The notes under the pieces were generated by a model. That model had not been told where the DNA came from and searched no databases. It saw nothing but the letters and a program-made list of their open reading frames with translations. The translations under genes and the position numbers were made by a program. A DNA stretch of 53,296 nucleotides from an uncultured Rhodopila sp. (GTDB lineage Bacteria; Pseudomonadota; Alphaproteobacteria; Acetobacterales; Acetobacteraceae): positions 1 through 53,296 of the forward strand of contig NZ_CAJATU010000039.1 in the NCBI RefSeq assembly GCF_903944925.1, written 5' to 3'. Positions 39,264-50,314 of the stretch are shown here, piece after piece. Each line of letters starts with the position of its first letter. Positions within the stretch are counted from its first letter, which is position 1.

Positions 39264-40394
39264 TCAGCCGGACGGGATGCAGACCAGCGCCAACCTGATG
39301 AAGCAGACCGCCAAACGCCGATCGTCGTGGTCCCCCGAGACCAGCATCGGGCTGGCGGCGTCGGGATGATCCAGGACGATGTCGATCGTCTCCCGCCCCG
39401 CGACCAGATGCCCGGGCACGACGCATCCCACCGTACCGCGCGGCAGCGGATCGAAACTCTGCACCAGCGTCCCGCCGATGCGCACGTCCAGCCGCTGATG
39501 CGGCACCAGCGGCACGGCTTTGAAGGGAATGGCCTCCATCTCCAGCCAATATTCGTCCGCATCGCCCGGATTGCGGACGGTCAGCAGGCTCCGTTCGCCA
39601 ACCGACCATTGATAGCCTGGTTCGGTGCCCGACCATCCGTAGCCGAGCGAGGGGGCGGCATTGCCCTCAATGCCAAAACGCAGTTCCGTGCTGGCGAGCC
39701 GGCTCTGCGCGGCACGTGCTTCGGCCGCCCTGCCGGTGCCGGAAAGCGAGGACAGCGCGAAGGCCCGCCGCAGCACGGTCAGCCAGGATTGCAGGTCCAG
39801 GCCGGGCACATTCTCCCGCGCCGCCAGCCGCCGGACATATCCGATCATCAGGCGGTCATCGGCGACATCCACGGTTCCGGGCGGATGTCCCGAACAGGCC
39901 TCGCGCACCCAGAGCAGGACGCCCGGGCCATAGGCGGAAAGGGCGATACGCAGGTCGACCAGGTCGCCGGCGGAAAGCGGTTCGTTCTGACGAAACACCA
40001 GTATCTTGGAGGGAGTCTCCAGGTCGCCGATGAGCTTTTGCGCGAGGAAGCCCACCGTGCGGCACTGCTGCTGGTGAATGGCCTCCGGCGTCATGTCGCC
40101 AACTTTGACGTGGGCGTGGTAATAGAAATCGTACTTGGTCAGCTTGACCATGTACTCGCCGGACTCCTCATGCACCCGAATATGCGCCGGTTCGGCGATG
40201 CCCTCGAAGCGGGCCTTCATCGCGGACAGGAGCGCGTGCAGCGGAGTTCCGGCAAAGCGCAGCAGGCCGAGCGGTTCGGCACCGGCCAGCCGCTGCACCA
40301 GGCCCAATTCGCAATTATCGCCGATGCTTTCGAACTGGAGCATCAGGTCGCTGTCGCTCAGCGCGGAGTTGGCGGTTGGATCGAGGTCTACCAA
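39264..40394 (-). CDS. Uncharacterised protein with FESIGDNCE motif
   Basis: A 376-residue soluble protein. The N-terminal FESIGDNCELGLVQRLAGAE, then LGLLRFAGTP, is a pattern I have seen in uncharacterised alphaproteobacterial proteins often near surface-polysaccharide genes. It resembles putative cysteine-peptidase-like DUF1796 proteins, with Cys and His in order. The C-terminal 130 residues look beta-rich (YWLEMEAIPFKAVPL, DVRIGGTLVQSFD), like a carbohydrate-binding module. Function unknown. It lies 52 nt downstream of nuoN on the same strand and may use read-through from the nuo operon. Confidence 0.65.
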   Translation of the reverse strand: MVDLDPTANSALSDSDLMLQFESIGDNCELGLVQRLAGAEPLGLLRFAGTPLHALLSAMKARFEGIAEPAHIRVHEESGEYMVKLTKYDFYYHAHVKVGDMTPEAIHQQQCRTVGFLAQKLIGDLETPSKILVFRQNEPLSAGDLVDLRIALSAYGPGVLLWVREACSGHPPGTVDVADDRLMIGYVRRLAARENVPGLDLQSWLTVLRRAFALSSLSGTGRAAEARAAQSRLASTELRFGIEGNAAPSLGYGWSGTEPGYQWSVGERSLLTVRNPGDADEYWLEMEAIPFKAVPLVPHQRLDVRIGGTLVQSFDPLPRGTVGCVVPGHLVAGRETIDIVLDHPDAASPMLVSGDHDDRRLAVCFIRLALVCIPSG

Positions 40395-40446
40395 GGAAAC
40401 TTCCGCCCGGTTTCTGCTCCGTCATGGCCCGGCTTGGCGGATTCCG

Positions 40447-41868
40447 TTACCGGAACAATACCGCGGCCGCCGCCTGCGCCGCCGACACCACCGGCGCGGG
40501 GAACAGGAAGAAGAAGGTGGTGAACAGCCCGGTCCCCGCAACCACGAAGGACAGCGGCACCGGCCGCGGATCGAACCGCTCGGCCGGAGCATCGAAATAC
40601 ATCACCTTGATGATGCGGATATAATAGAACGCACCCACCACGCTGGTGAGCACGCCGATGATGGCCAGCGTCCACAACCCGCCCTGCACGGCTGCGAGAA
40701 AGATATACAGCTTGGCGAAGAAGCCCGACATCAGCGGGATGCCGGCGAGGCTGAACATGAACACCGCCAGCGCCAGCGCCAGCGCGGGATCGTTGGTGCC
40801 GAGGCCGGCGAGGTCGGAGATCTGCTCGACCGATCGGCCCTTGCGCCGCATCGCCAGGATGCAGCCGAAGGTGCCGGCCGTCATGAACACGTAGATCACC
40901 ATATAGATAAGCGTGCCGCGCACCCCCGCGGCGTTGCCGACGGACAAACCGATCAGCGCATAGCCCATGTGGCCGATGGAGGAATACGCCATCAGCCGCT
41001 TGATATTGGTCTGCCCGATCGCCGCGAACGCACCCAGCACCATGGAGGCGATCGAGACGATGATCACCAGCACCTGCCACGCCCCGACCAGCGAGGCGAA
41101 CGAGGTGCCCATCACCCGCAGCAACAGCGCCATTGCCGCGACTTTCGGTGCGGTGGCGAAGAACACCGTCACCGGTGTCGGCGCGCCTTCGTACACGTCC
41201 GGCGTCCACATATGGAACGGCACGGCGGAGACCTTGAACGCCAGCCCCACCAAGACGAACACTATGCCGACGACCAGCCCGGGCGAGGCGGCGGACGGCT
41301 GCACCAGAAGGTCATGCAGCGCGGCCAGGTCCATTGTGCCGGAGAACCCGTAGATCAGCGAAATGCCGTACAGCAGCAGGCCGGAGGCCAGGCCGCTGAG
41401 CACGAAATACTTCAGCGCCGCCTCGGACGATCGCAGATTGTCGCGGGCGAAGCCGGCCAGCACATAGAGCGCCAGCGATTGCAGCTCCAGCCCGAGATAC
41501 AGCGTCATCAGGCTGCCCGCCGACGCCATGATCATCATGCCGACGGTGGAGAACAGCATCAGCACGGGGAACTCGAACCGGGCGATGCCCTCCTGCTTGT
41601 TCCAGTCCAGCGCCAGGATCGTCGCGATGGCCGCGCCCGACAGGATCAGGATCTGGTTGAACGAACTGAACGCGTCCTTCACGAATTGGCCGTGGAAGCC
41701 GTATCCGTAGGTGCGCGTCAGCACCAGCAGCCCGGCGATCAGGAACCCGCCGATGGTGAACATCGTGCAGGCCAGGGTGCTGTCCTGCTTGCGCAGCACA
41801 CCGAAAATCAGGATCGCCAGCCCGATGACAGACAGGACGATCTCGGGAAGCGCCAGTGTCCAGTTCAT
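40447..41868 (-). CDS. nuoN: NADH-quinone oxidoreductase subunit N
   Basis: A 473-residue antiporter-like proton-pumping subunit of complex I in the inner membrane, with about 14 hydrophobic segments. Typical motifs are YLGLELQSLALYVLAGF, LKYFVLSGLASGLLLYG, KVSAVPFHMWTPDVYEGAPT and RLMAYSSIGHMGYALIG. A conserved pump Lys is in FKVSAVPFH. Its ATG overlaps the nuoM stop by one base (TGATG). It is the last nuo gene seen on the minus strand. The usual downstream birA is absent. Confidence 0.95.
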   Translation of the reverse strand: MNWTLALPEIVLSVIGLAILIFGVLRKQDSTLACTMFTIGGFLIAGLLVLTRTYGYGFHGQFVKDAFSSFNQILILSGAAIATILALDWNKQEGIARFEFPVLMLFSTVGMMIMASAGSLMTLYLGLELQSLALYVLAGFARDNLRSSEAALKYFVLSGLASGLLLYGISLIYGFSGTMDLAALHDLLVQPSAASPGLVVGIVFVLVGLAFKVSAVPFHMWTPDVYEGAPTPVTVFFATAPKVAAMALLLRVMGTSFASLVGAWQVLVIIVSIASMVLGAFAAIGQTNIKRLMAYSSIGHMGYALIGLSVGNAAGVRGTLIYMVIYVFMTAGTFGCILAMRRKGRSVEQISDLAGLGTNDPALALALAVFMFSLAGIPLMSGFFAKLYIFLAAVQGGLWTLAIIGVLTSVVGAFYYIRIIKVMYFDAPAERFDPRPVPLSFVVAGTGLFTTFFFLFPAPVVSAAQAAAAVLFR

Positions 41869-43403
41869 CAGTGCACGATCCCGGCAAGCTTGGTGGTGGC
41901 TGCGAGTGCGGCAGTATGGTGCTGCACCATCGCCCCCACGGTCGCATCAAAGTAGCTGGTGAAACTGGACGGGTAGATGCCCATCCACAGCGTCAGCGCG
42001 ATCAGCGGCGCGAAAACCACCCACTCCCGCGTGCTGAGGTCGAGTATCCCCCGCAAGTCGGCATGCGTGATGCGGCCGAAGATGATCCGGCGATAGAGGT
42101 ACAGCATGTAGGCGGCGCCCAGGATCATCCCCATGCCGCCCAGCAGGGCCAGCCAGAAGTTCACCTGCAAAGATCCGATTATGACCAGGAACTCGCCGAT
42201 GAAGCCGGCGGTGCCGGGCAGGCCGACGGAGGCCATCATGAACAGCATGAACACCAGCGCGTAGCCCGGCATCCGGTCGCCGAGGCCGCCGTAGCGGGCG
42301 ATTTCCCGGGTATGGATGCGGTCATAGACGACGCCGACGACAAGGAACAACGAGCTGGCGACGATCCCGTGCGACAGCATCTGGAAGAGCGCGCCGGAGA
42401 TGCCCTGCACGTTGAAGGTGAAGATGCCGATAGTCACCACGCCCATGTGGGCGACGGAGGAATAGGCGATCAGCTTCTTCATGTCCTCCTGCGCCAGCGC
42501 CACGAGCGAGGTGTAGATCACCGCCACCACGGATAGCGAGAAGATGAAGGGCGCGAAGTAGGTCGAGGCATCCGGCAGCATCGGGACCGAGAAGCGCAGG
42601 AATCCGTACGCCCCCATCTTCAGCAGCACGCCCGCCAGGATGACGGATCCGGCCGTCGGCGCCTCCACGTGCGCGTCCGGCAACCAGGTGTGCACCGGCC
42701 ACATCGGCACCTTCACCGCGAAGGAGGCGAAAAACGCCAGGAACAGCCAGGTCTGCATATGCGGCGAGAACGCCGTCTGCATCAGCGTCGCGATATCCGT
42801 CGTGCCCGCCTGCACCCACATGGCGATCAGCGCCAGCAGCATCAAAACCGATCCGGCGAGCGTGTAGAGGAAGAATTTCACGGCTGCATAGACGCGCCGC
42901 GGGCCGCCCCAGATGCCGATGATGAGGTACATCGGGATCAGCACGCCCTCGAAGAACATGTAGAACAGCACGAAGTCGGTGGCGCAGAACATGCCCACCA
43001 TCATGGTTTCCAGGATCAGGAAGCTCATCATGAACTCCCGCACCTTCACCTTGATGGCGTCCCAGGCCGACAGGATGCATATCGGCGTCAGCAAGGTGGA
43101 CAGCAGGACGAACAATACGGAGATCCCGTCCACGCCCATTTTGTAGCCGACCTTGAACTCCGGCATCCAGATCACGCTCTCATTGAACTGGAACCCGGGA
43201 TCGGCCTGGTCGAAGCTCACCCACAGCACCAGCGACAGCACCAGGACCAGCAGGCTGGTCCACAACGCCGCCCAGCGGGCGTTGGTGGCGACGGTTTCCT
43301 CGTCCCCCCGCAGCATGGTCGCGATGATCAGGGCGCCCACCAGCGGCAGCCAGGTGATCAGCGAGAGGATCGGGAAACCGGCGATATTGGTCAAAGCGGG
43401 CAT
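41868..43403 (-). CDS. nuoM: NADH-quinone oxidoreductase subunit M
   Basis: A 511-residue antiporter-like membrane subunit of complex I. Seen are [20 protein letters not shown] with the pump Glu, [20 protein letters not shown] with its Lys, [15 protein letters not shown] and [17 protein letters not shown]. About 14 hydrophobic segments. It follows nuoL by 4 nt and overlaps nuoN by one base. Confidence 0.95.
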   Translation of the reverse strand: MPALTNIAGFPILSLITWLPLVGALIIATMLRGDEETVATNARWAALWTSLLVLVLSLVLWVSFDQADPGFQFNESVIWMPEFKVGYKMGVDGISVLFVLLSTLLTPICILSAWDAIKVKVREFMMSFLILETMMVGMFCATDFVLFYMFFEGVLIPMYLIIGIWGGPRRVYAAVKFFLYTLAGSVLMLLALIAMWVQAGTTDIATLMQTAFSPHMQTWLFLAFFASFAVKVPMWPVHTWLPDAHVEAPTAGSVILAGVLLKMGAYGFLRFSVPMLPDASTYFAPFIFSLSVVAVIYTSLVALAQEDMKKLIAYSSVAHMGVVTIGIFTFNVQGISGALFQMLSHGIVASSLFLVVGVVYDRIHTREIARYGGLGDRMPGYALVFMLFMMASVGLPGTAGFIGEFLVIIGSLQVNFWLALLGGMGMILGAAYMLYLYRRIIFGRITHADLRGILDLSTREWVVFAPLIALTLWMGIYPSSFTSYFDATVGAMVQHHTAALAATTKLAGIVH

Positions 43404-43407
43404 GATC

Positions 43408-45345
43408 TCACCGGCTCAGCATGAAGATGGCGACCAGCACGACGACGCCAATCAGCATGGCGAAGGCGTAGACGGCCAGGGATCCGGTCTGGAGTTTGAC
43501 GATCTGCTTTGATCCGTCGCTGGTCAGTTCGGCCAGCCCGTTCGGCACGCCGTCGATCAGCGTGGCATCGCCGACCTGCCATAACAGGCGGGCGAGGCGG
43601 ATGGCCGGCTGGACCAAAATGCGGTCGTACAGCTCGTCGAAATACCACTTGTTCAGGAACAGCCGGTATATCGGCCCGAACACCTGGGCCATGCGCACCG
43701 GCAGCAGCGGGTTGACGATATACATGACGAAGGCGATCAGGATTCCGAGGACACCGGCAGCCGTTGGCGCAAACGGCAACCATGGAATCTCGTTTTCAAC
43801 GACCTCCATCTGTACCAAAACCAAATTGCTCGGAGCCGTGAAAATACTGCCCCGCCAGAACGCTGCTTTGGCCGCCTGGAGGAAATAATCGTCCAGGCCG
43901 AAGCCAGCCACCAGCGCGCCGATGGCCAGAACCACCAAAGGCAATAGCATCACTGCGGGACTCTCATGAACATGCGCCATGACCTGCGCGGACGCGCGTG
44001 GCTTGCCGTGAAAGGTCAGAAACAGCAGACGCCAGGAGTAGAAACCGGTCAGCACCGCCGCGAGCAATGTGCATACCCAGGCATAGTAGCCCACCGCGGT
44101 CCCGGCAGCGAACGTCGCATCGATGATCGCATCCTTGGAGTAGAAGCCGGCGAACGGGAAGATGCCGGCCAGCGCCAAACTACCGACCCACATCACCATG
44201 CAGGTGACCGGGATGCGCCGCCACAGCCCACCCATGTTGCGCATATCCTGCTCGTCGGACATCGCATGGATAACCGATCCGGCGGACAGGAACAGAAGCG
44301 CCTTGAAAAAGGCGTGTGTAATAAGATGGAACATCGACGCCTGATAGGCGCCGACTCCCGCGGCGGCGAACATGTAGCCAAGCTGTGAGCAGGTCGAGTA
44401 GGCGATCACCCGCTTGATGTCGTTCTGCGCGCAGCCGATGGTCGCGGCGAACAGCGCTGTGGAGGCGCCGATAAAGGTGACGAAGCCCAGCGCATAGGGT
44501 GCGTATTCCATCAGCGGCGACATCCGCGCCATCAGGAACACCCCGGCGGTCACCATCGTCGCGGCATGGATCAGCGCGGAGACCGGCGTCGGTCCCTCCA
44601 TCGCGTCCGGCAGCCAGACATGGAAGCCAAGCTGCGCGGACTTGCCCATCGCGCCGATGAACAGCAGGAAGGCGATCACTTCGATGGACGAAAAAGTCGT
44701 CCCGAACAGCGCGTAGGTGTCGGCGCCGTGCGCGGCGACCGCCGGGAAAATGGACGAGAATTCCAGCGAGCCGAACTTGAAGTAGATAAGCGCCAAGCCG
44801 ACGGCGAACGGCAAGTCGGCGATGCGGTTGACGACGAAGGCCTTGATGGCGGCGGCGCAGGCGCTCGGGCGGTCATACCAGTAGCCAATGAGAAGGTAGG
44901 AGCAAAGGCCGACGCCCTCCCAGCCGAAGAACAACTGCACCAGGTTGTCGGCGGTCACCAGCATCAGCATGGCGAAGCTGAACAGCGAGAGGTAGGCGAA
45001 GAAACGGTATTTCGGCCGGGCGTCGTGGCCCATATAGCCGATGGAATAGACGTGGATCAGCATCGATACGAACGAGACCATAGCCACCATGACGGCCGAA
45101 AGCGTGTCGTAGCGCAGCGCCCAGTTGACGTGGAAACGGCCGGACTCGATCCAGTTGCCGAGGTCGAGCACGCCCGGTTCGGCGCCCTGGGTCAGTTGCC
45201 AAAACGCCAGCGGCCCGCAAACGGCGGCCACGACCATGCCGAGGATGGACGCCCCCATGGCGTTCCTGTCCCCGATCAGCCGGCCGAGCAGGCCGGAGAC
45301 CAGGGCGCCCGCCAGCGGCGCGAAGACAGCGAGAGCGTACAGCAT
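43408..45345 (-). CDS. nuoL: NADH-quinone oxidoreductase subunit L
   Basis: A 645-residue distal antiporter-like subunit of complex I with about 16 hydrophobic segments and the long lateral helix at its C-terminal end. Seen are [60 protein letters not shown] and [16 protein letters not shown]. It follows nuoK by 2 nt. The length is normal for the family. Confidence 0.95.
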   Translation of the reverse strand: MLYALAVFAPLAGALVSGLLGRLIGDRNAMGASILGMVVAAVCGPLAFWQLTQGAEPGVLDLGNWIESGRFHVNWALRYDTLSAVMVAMVSFVSMLIHVYSIGYMGHDARPKYRFFAYLSLFSFAMLMLVTADNLVQLFFGWEGVGLCSYLLIGYWYDRPSACAAAIKAFVVNRIADLPFAVGLALIYFKFGSLEFSSIFPAVAAHGADTYALFGTTFSSIEVIAFLLFIGAMGKSAQLGFHVWLPDAMEGPTPVSALIHAATMVTAGVFLMARMSPLMEYAPYALGFVTFIGASTALFAATIGCAQNDIKRVIAYSTCSQLGYMFAAAGVGAYQASMFHLITHAFFKALLFLSAGSVIHAMSDEQDMRNMGGLWRRIPVTCMVMWVGSLALAGIFPFAGFYSKDAIIDATFAAGTAVGYYAWVCTLLAAVLTGFYSWRLLFLTFHGKPRASAQVMAHVHESPAVMLLPLVVLAIGALVAGFGLDDYFLQAAKAAFWRGSIFTAPSNLVLVQMEVVENEIPWLPFAPTAAGVLGILIAFVMYIVNPLLPVRMAQVFGPIYRLFLNKWYFDELYDRILVQPAIRLARLLWQVGDATLIDGVPNGLAELTSDGSKQIVKLQTGSLAVYAFAMLIGVVVLVAIFMLSR

Positions 45346-45347
45346 GG

Positions 45348-45659
45348 TCAGCCCTTCATCAGGTTGACGTCTTCAACCTGGATCGATCCGCGGTTGCGGA
45401 AATAGATCACGACGATCGCCAATCCGATGGCCGCCTCGGCCGCCGCGACGGTCAGCACCAGCATCGCCATGATCTGCCCGGCCATGTCGTTCAGCGCGGC
45501 CGAGAAGGCGACGAAATTGAGGTTGACCGCGAGCAGGATGAGTTCGATCGACATCAGGATGACGATGACGTTCTTGCGGTTCAGGAAGATGCCGAAAATG
45601 CCCAGCACCAGCAGGATGGCGGACACGGCAAGGAAGTGTCCGAGACCGACGGCCATCAT
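45348..45659 (-). CDS. nuoK: NADH-quinone oxidoreductase subunit K
   Basis: A 103-residue membrane subunit with three helices. [19 protein letters not shown] holds the conserved Glu of the proton path, and [16 protein letters not shown] the second. Two adjacent ATG codons (45659 and 45656) are possible starts; GAGGT lies about 10-14 nt upstream. The frame is open further into the repeat pair at 45710, but that is not coding. The repeat splits nuoK from nuoJ by about 170 bp. Confidence 0.95.
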   Translation of the reverse strand: MMAVGLGHFLAVSAILLVLGIFGIFLNRKNVIVILMSIELILLAVNLNFVAFSAALNDMAGQIMAMLVLTVAAAEAAIGLAIVVIYFRNRGSIQVEDVNLMKG

Positions 45660-45709
45660 GGGCGGGATACCTCGTATTTTGTAGTTGATGGCGCGCGGTC
45701 TGCCCCTTG

Positions 45710-45801
45710 TGTCATGGCCGGGTTTAGCCCGGCCATCCACGACTTTCGTCTGTTCATGCATCGCAAGTCGTGGATGGCCGGCCCAAGGCCGGCCAGGACA
45801 G
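45710..45801. repeat. Dispersed palindromic repeat, inverted pair inside the nuo operon (nuoJ/nuoK)
   Basis: Unit one, TCATGGCCGGGTTTAGCCCG continuing GCCATCCACGACTT, faces unit two, AAGTCGTGGATGGCCGGCCC continuing AAGGCCGGCCAGGAC. Both have long stems and 3-4-nt loops, and the outer arms pair with each other. It fills the nuoJ-nuoK gap in an otherwise tight operon and may affect transcript processing. Confidence 0.7.
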
Positions 45802-45830
45802 ACGGGGCCTCGGCCACGACGCGAAGGAAA

Positions 45831-46526
45831 CTAATGCCCATGGCCGTGCCCCCCGGCATCCGCTTCTTCCTCAACCGGTTCCGGCTCCGCGACAATCGGC
45901 CGCAGGATCCCGCCCGATGCGGTCGTGCCAGCGCCAAGCTTCACCGACACCAGTTGCAGCGTCTCCGCCACCGTCCGCTCCGTCTGGTGGCGGATGTTCT
46001 GGTGCCGCGAGGTCTTGCGATCACGCAAGGTCAGAACGATCGCGCCGATCATGGCGACGAGAAGGATCAGGCCGGCGGTCTGGAACTGGAAAATGTAGTC
46101 GGTATAAAGAATCCGCCCGATCGCCTCGGTATTCGACATCCCCACCGGTGTCGGCGACATGCGCAACTGCACCGCACCCGGCGCCAGCTCCCACCCGCCC
46201 AGCACAATTGCCAGTTCAAGCAGCAGCACCACGCCGACGGTCGCGCCGACGGGCAAATACCGCTGGAACCCGCTGCGCAGCTCGGCGAAGTCCACGTCCA
46301 GCATCATCACCACGAACAGGAACAGCACCGCGACCGCGCCCACGTAGACGATGACCAGGATCATCGCCAGGAACTCCGCCCCGGCGATCAGGAAAAGCGC
46401 CGCGGCATTAAAGAACGCCAGGATCAGGAACAGCACGGAGTGAACCGGATTGCGCGAACTGACGACCATTGCGGCCGATGCCAGCAATATCCCGGCGAAG
46501 ATATAAAACAGGATTGCGGTGATCAT
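45831..46526 (-). CDS. nuoJ: NADH-quinone oxidoreductase subunit J
   Basis: A 231-residue membrane subunit with five helices. Seen are [40 protein letters not shown] and VVMMLDVDF. The C-terminal tail beyond residue 175 is hydrophilic and ends in a His-rich GGHGHGH, unusual for the family. The ATG at 46526 overlaps the nuoI stop as ATGA. A longer frame to 46574 is ignored. Confidence 0.94.
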   Translation of the reverse strand: MITAILFYIFAGILLASAAMVVSSRNPVHSVLFLILAFFNAAALFLIAGAEFLAMILVIVYVGAVAVLFLFVVMMLDVDFAELRSGFQRYLPVGATVGVVLLLELAIVLGGWELAPGAVQLRMSPTPVGMSNTEAIGRILYTDYIFQFQTAGLILLVAMIGAIVLTLRDRKTSRHQNIRHQTERTVAETLQLVSVKLGAGTTASGGILRPIVAEPEPVEEEADAGGHGHGH

Positions 46527-47011
46527 CGGTAGGGCGCGTCCAGTTCCAGCCGCCGAGCCAGTTCCGGTTCCCACCGGTCGCCGTTCTCCAGCAGCTTGTC
46601 TTTATTGTACATCAGTTCTTCACGCGTTTCGGTGGCGAATTCGAAGTTCGGGCCTTCGACGATCGCATCCACCGGGCAGGCTTCCTCACACAGACCGCAA
46701 TAGATGCATTTGGTCATGTCGATATCATACCGCGTCGTGCGGCGCGAGCCGTCGTCCCGCGGTTCGGCTTCGATCGTGATCGCCTGCGCGGGGCAGATCG
46801 CCTCACACAATTTGCAGGCGATGCAGCGTTCCTCGCCGTTCGGATACCGCCGCAGCGCATGCTCGCCCTTGAAGCGCGGACTGATCGGACCCTTTTCGTA
46901 CGGGTAGTTGATGGTCGCCTTGCGCTTGAAGAAATAGCGCAGGGTCAGGCCCAGGCCGGAGACAAGCTCCCCGAGCAACAGGCTACGCGCGGTGCGGTCG
47001 ATGAACGCCAT
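46523..47011 (-). CDS. nuoI: NADH-quinone oxidoreductase subunit I
   Basis: A 162-residue ferredoxin-like subunit with two 4Fe-4S clusters. [17 protein letters not shown] and [20 protein letters not shown] each carry CxxCxxCxxxCP. It carries electrons to the N2 cluster in the peripheral arm. GGAG lies 10-13 nt before the ATG, and the start matches the family ([15 protein letters not shown]). The frame is open to 47245 over nuoH and is not used. Confidence 0.95.
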   Translation of the reverse strand: MAFIDRTARSLLLGELVSGLGLTLRYFFKRKATINYPYEKGPISPRFKGEHALRRYPNGEERCIACKLCEAICPAQAITIEAEPRDDGSRRTTRYDIDMTKCIYCGLCEEACPVDAIVEGPNFEFATETREELMYNKDKLLENGDRWEPELARRLELDAPYR

Positions 47012-47040
47012 GTCAGGACTCCGCCGCTGGGATTTGAATT

Positions 47041-48048
47041 TCAAGCATTCGGCAGCCACCCGAAGGCCATCAGCGCGCCCGCCGTCAGCACCAGCCAGAT
47101 CAGCGAGAACGGCAGGAACACCTTCCAGCCCAGCCGCATGAGTTGATCGTAGCGGTAGCGCGGAAAGGTGGCGCGAACCCACAGGAAGACGAACAGCAGG
47201 GCGCAGATCTTCAGGATGAACCACAGCACGCCAAGCTGCGGCCACAGCCCGAACGGACCCATCCAGCCGCCGAGGAACAGGATCGCCGTCATCCCGCTCA
47301 TAAGGATCATGTTGGCGTATTCGCCGAGGAAAAACAGCCCGAAGCTCATGGACGAATATTCGACGAAGAACCCGGCCACGATCTCCGATTCACCTTCAGG
47401 CAGGTCGAACGGGGAGCGGTTGGTTTCCGCCAGCGCCGAGATGAAGAAGATGATGAACATCGGGAACAGCGGGATGCAGAACCACATGTGCCGCTGCGCC
47501 CGGACGATGTCCGACAGGTTCAGGCTGCCGACGCACAGCAGAACGGTGACCAGGACGAAGCCCATCGAGACCTCGTAGCTGACCATCTGCGCCGCGGAGC
47601 GCATCGCGCCGAGGAAGGCGTATTTCGAATTGGACGCCCAGCCGGCGATGATGATGCCGTAGACGCCAAGGGACGAAATCGCGAACAGGTAAAGGATGCC
47701 GACATTGATATCGGCGCTGACCCACCCGTCGTTCACCGGCACCACCGCCCAGGCGAGCATGGCCAGCATGAAGGTCAGCATCGGCGCCATCAGGAACAGC
47801 GCGCGATTAGCGCCGGACGGGATGATGGTCTCCTTGGTGACCATCTTGATCGCGTCGGCGAAGGGCTGGAACAGGCCGAACGGACCGACCACGTTCGGAC
47901 CCTTGCGCAACTGCATCGCCGCCAGGACCTTGCGCTCGGCATAGGTCAGGTAGGCGACGCCAATCAGCAGCGGCACCAGAAGGGCCAGGGCCTCGGCGAC
48001 GGTCAGGATCACCAGGCCGATGTCGGTGTTGTAGAAGAAGTCGTACAT
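47041..48048 (-). CDS. nuoH: NADH-quinone oxidoreductase subunit H
   Basis: A 335-residue membrane subunit that forms the quinone-binding site with nuoB and nuoD. Seen are [20 protein letters not shown], the acidic loop [20 protein letters not shown] and [17 protein letters not shown]. About eight helices. It follows nuoG by 4 nt and precedes nuoI by 29 nt. Confidence 0.95.
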   Translation of the reverse strand: MYDFFYNTDIGLVILTVAEALALLVPLLIGVAYLTYAERKVLAAMQLRKGPNVVGPFGLFQPFADAIKMVTKETIIPSGANRALFLMAPMLTFMLAMLAWAVVPVNDGWVSADINVGILYLFAISSLGVYGIIIAGWASNSKYAFLGAMRSAAQMVSYEVSMGFVLVTVLLCVGSLNLSDIVRAQRHMWFCIPLFPMFIIFFISALAETNRSPFDLPEGESEIVAGFFVEYSSMSFGLFFLGEYANMILMSGMTAILFLGGWMGPFGLWPQLGVLWFILKICALLFVFLWVRATFPRYRYDQLMRLGWKVFLPFSLIWLVLTAGALMAFGWLPNA

Positions 48049-48052
48049 CGGT

Positions 48053-50110
48053 CTACTCCGCCGCCAGAGCGGGGGCCGCTTGCGCTGCCACGCAGGCGGC
48101 CATGGTCGGGCTGGCCCGGCTGATCGGGTCGGTTTGGTAGTAGTTCGTCACCGCCGAGACAAACGGTGCGGCGGACAGCACCGTCGGGTCGCCCGCCGGG
48201 CCGGTGTGGTCGGAGCAGCCGAAGCGCGGCAGGAAACCGACACGGCCGAACACCGGATTGACCTGCTCCAGCCGCGCCCGCAGCGCGTCGATCGTGTCGT
48301 ACGGCAGCGTCTTGCCGATGACGGCGCTGAACGCCCGCAGGATGGTCCAGTCCTCGCGCGCCTCGCCCGGCGCGTAAACGGCCTTGAAGCCGCGTTGCGC
48401 CCTGCCCTCGGTGTTCACATACGTGCCTGATTTTTCGGTATAAGCGGCGCCCGGCAGGATCACGTCGGCACGGTGCGCGCCGGCATCGCCGTGGTGGCCC
48501 TGATAGACCACGAAGGTGCCTGCCCCGACATGCGAGGCATCGAAGCCGTCCGCGCCGAGCAGCCAGAGGAACTCCACACCGCCGCCCAGCATCGCATCCA
48601 GCGTCTTGCCGTTCGGCCCGGGGACGAAGCCCAGGTCGAGCGCGCCGACGCGGGAAGCCGCGGTATGCAGCACGTTGAAGCCGTGCCATTCGGAAGACAG
48701 GGCGCCCACATGCGCGGCCAAACGCCATGCCGCGGCCAGCACCGCGCTGCCATCCGGCCGGGCCAGGGCACCCTGCCCCACGATGATCATCGGCTTCTTC
48801 GCCGCCGCCAGGACTTTCGCAAAATCGTGCGAGTCGGACTGCAGATCCTTCAGCACCGACGGTCCGGCGCCGAGATGGGTGGCCGGATAGGTCAGGTCCG
48901 CGGCATCGCCGATGACTCCGATAACCGCGCCGCTGCTCGCCCAGCGCTTGCGAATGCGGGCGTTCAGCACCGGCGCTTCCTTGCGCGGGTTCGACCCGAC
49001 GATCAGGATCGCGTCCGCCTCGTCGATGCCGGAGATCGAGGTGTTGAAGCAGTAGAAGTCCCGCCGCGACGCATCCAGCTTGGCGCCGTCCTGCCGGCAA
49101 TCGAGGTTCGTGGACCCCAGGCGGACGAACAGGTCTTTCAGCGCCAGCATGCTCTCGGCGTCGCACAAATCGCCGGCGATGGCGCCGATCTGCTCGCCCT
49201 TGAGCGGCTTGAGTTTGGCGGCGATGGCGTCGAAGGCTTCCGTCCATGTGGCGGCGCGCAGCTTGCCGTTCTCGCGCACCCAGGGCCGGTCCAGCCGGCG
49301 GCGCTTCAGGCCGTCGATAGCGAAGCGCGACTTGTCGCCGAGCCACTCCTCGTTCACGTCCTCATTGATGCGCGGCAGGATGCGCAGCACTTCCGGGCCG
49401 CGCGCATCGATGCGGATGTTGGTGCCGACGGCGTCCAGAACGTCCACGCTGTCCACCTTGGCCAGTTCCCACGGCCGGGCGACGAAGGCGTACGGCTTCG
49501 AGGTCAGCGCTCCGACCGGGCACAGGTCAATGATGTTGCCGGACAGTTCGGAGCCGAGGGCTTTCTCGACATACGTTCCGACTTCCATGTGCTCGCCGCG
49601 CGCGGTGGCGCCGAGGTCGGGGACGCCGGCCACTTCGGTGATGAAGCGGATGCAGCGCGTGCAGTGGATGCAGCGGTTCATCGACGTCTTCACCAGCGGG
49701 CCAAGGTTCTTGTCCGGGACCGCGCGCTTGTTCTCGGCATAGCGCGAGTGGTCCATGCCGTAGCCCATGGCCTGGTCCTGCAGGTCGCACTCGCCGCCCT
49801 GGTCGCAGATCGGGCAGTCCAGCGGGTGGTTGATCAGCAGGAATTCCATCACGCCGCGGCGGGCGTTGCGGACCATCGGGGTGTCAGTATGCACCACCAT
49901 GCCCTCGGCCACGGGATAGCCGCAGGAGGCGATCGGCTTTGGCGGCGTTTTTTCCACTTCCACCAGGCACATGCGGCAGTTGCCGGCGATGGACAGGCGT
50001 TCGTGGTAGCAGAAGCGCGGGATTTCCACGCCGGCCTGCTCCGCCGCTTGCAGGATGGTCGAGCCGGCAGCGACTTCGACCGTGATGCCGTCGATGGTGA
50101 CTTTGACCAT
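48053..50110 (-). CDS. nuoG: NADH-quinone oxidoreductase subunit G
   Basis: A 685-residue iron-sulphur subunit of the peripheral arm. The N-terminal 2Fe-2S domain has [15 protein letters not shown] and IASCGYP; then [17 protein letters not shown] and [10 protein letters not shown] carry further clusters. The rest is a molybdopterin-oxidoreductase-like domain without catalytic cofactor. The length fits the alphaproteobacterial type. It is separated from nuoF by a 204-bp gap that contains an inverted repeat pair, unlike the close spacing elsewhere. Confidence 0.95.
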   Translation of the reverse strand: MVKVTIDGITVEVAAGSTILQAAEQAGVEIPRFCYHERLSIAGNCRMCLVEVEKTPPKPIASCGYPVAEGMVVHTDTPMVRNARRGVMEFLLINHPLDCPICDQGGECDLQDQAMGYGMDHSRYAENKRAVPDKNLGPLVKTSMNRCIHCTRCIRFITEVAGVPDLGATARGEHMEVGTYVEKALGSELSGNIIDLCPVGALTSKPYAFVARPWELAKVDSVDVLDAVGTNIRIDARGPEVLRILPRINEDVNEEWLGDKSRFAIDGLKRRRLDRPWVRENGKLRAATWTEAFDAIAAKLKPLKGEQIGAIAGDLCDAESMLALKDLFVRLGSTNLDCRQDGAKLDASRRDFYCFNTSISGIDEADAILIVGSNPRKEAPVLNARIRKRWASSGAVIGVIGDAADLTYPATHLGAGPSVLKDLQSDSHDFAKVLAAAKKPMIIVGQGALARPDGSAVLAAAWRLAAHVGALSSEWHGFNVLHTAASRVGALDLGFVPGPNGKTLDAMLGGGVEFLWLLGADGFDASHVGAGTFVVYQGHHGDAGAHRADVILPGAAYTEKSGTYVNTEGRAQRGFKAVYAPGEAREDWTILRAFSAVIGKTLPYDTIDALRARLEQVNPVFGRVGFLPRFGCSDHTGPAGDPTVLSAAPFVSAVTNYYQTDPISRASPTMAACVAAQAAPALAAE

Positions 50111-50174
50111 GTCAGTGGTGTCTTTCGCCAGGGCGGTGCGGACGGGTGTCGGACGGCGAGGCCCATGGTGCCAT

Positions 50175-50265
50175 CGTCATGGTGGGCGAAGGCCCACCAT
50201 TCACGCCTTTGGTTGGACTGGTACTGCAAGGCGTGGATGGTCCGCCTGCGCGGACCATGACGGGG
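50175..50265. repeat. Dispersed palindromic repeat, inverted pair inside the nuo operon (nuoF/nuoG)
   Basis: CGTCATGGTGGGCGAAGGCC continuing CACCATTCACGCCTT faces AAGGCGTGGATGGTCCGCCT continuing GCGCGGACCATGACG. Each has its own 7-8-bp stem, and the AAGGCGTG arms pair across an 18-bp centre. It belongs to the GCGTGGATGG subtype also found at 34.8 and 37.8 kb. Confidence 0.7.
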
Positions 50266-50314
50266 AGCAGCGACCGTGCGCCGTTAGAAGCCGTGGCTCT
50301 CTGCGGCATCGTCC

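Noticed and set aside
40135..41955. A 606-residue plus-strand frame opposite nuoN
   Set aside because: His/Gln/Arg-rich translation typical of an antisense shadow; nuoN on the other strand is certain.
48473..50260. A 595-residue plus-strand frame opposite nuoG
   Set aside because: Shadow of nuoG; no recognisable domain and no ribosome site.
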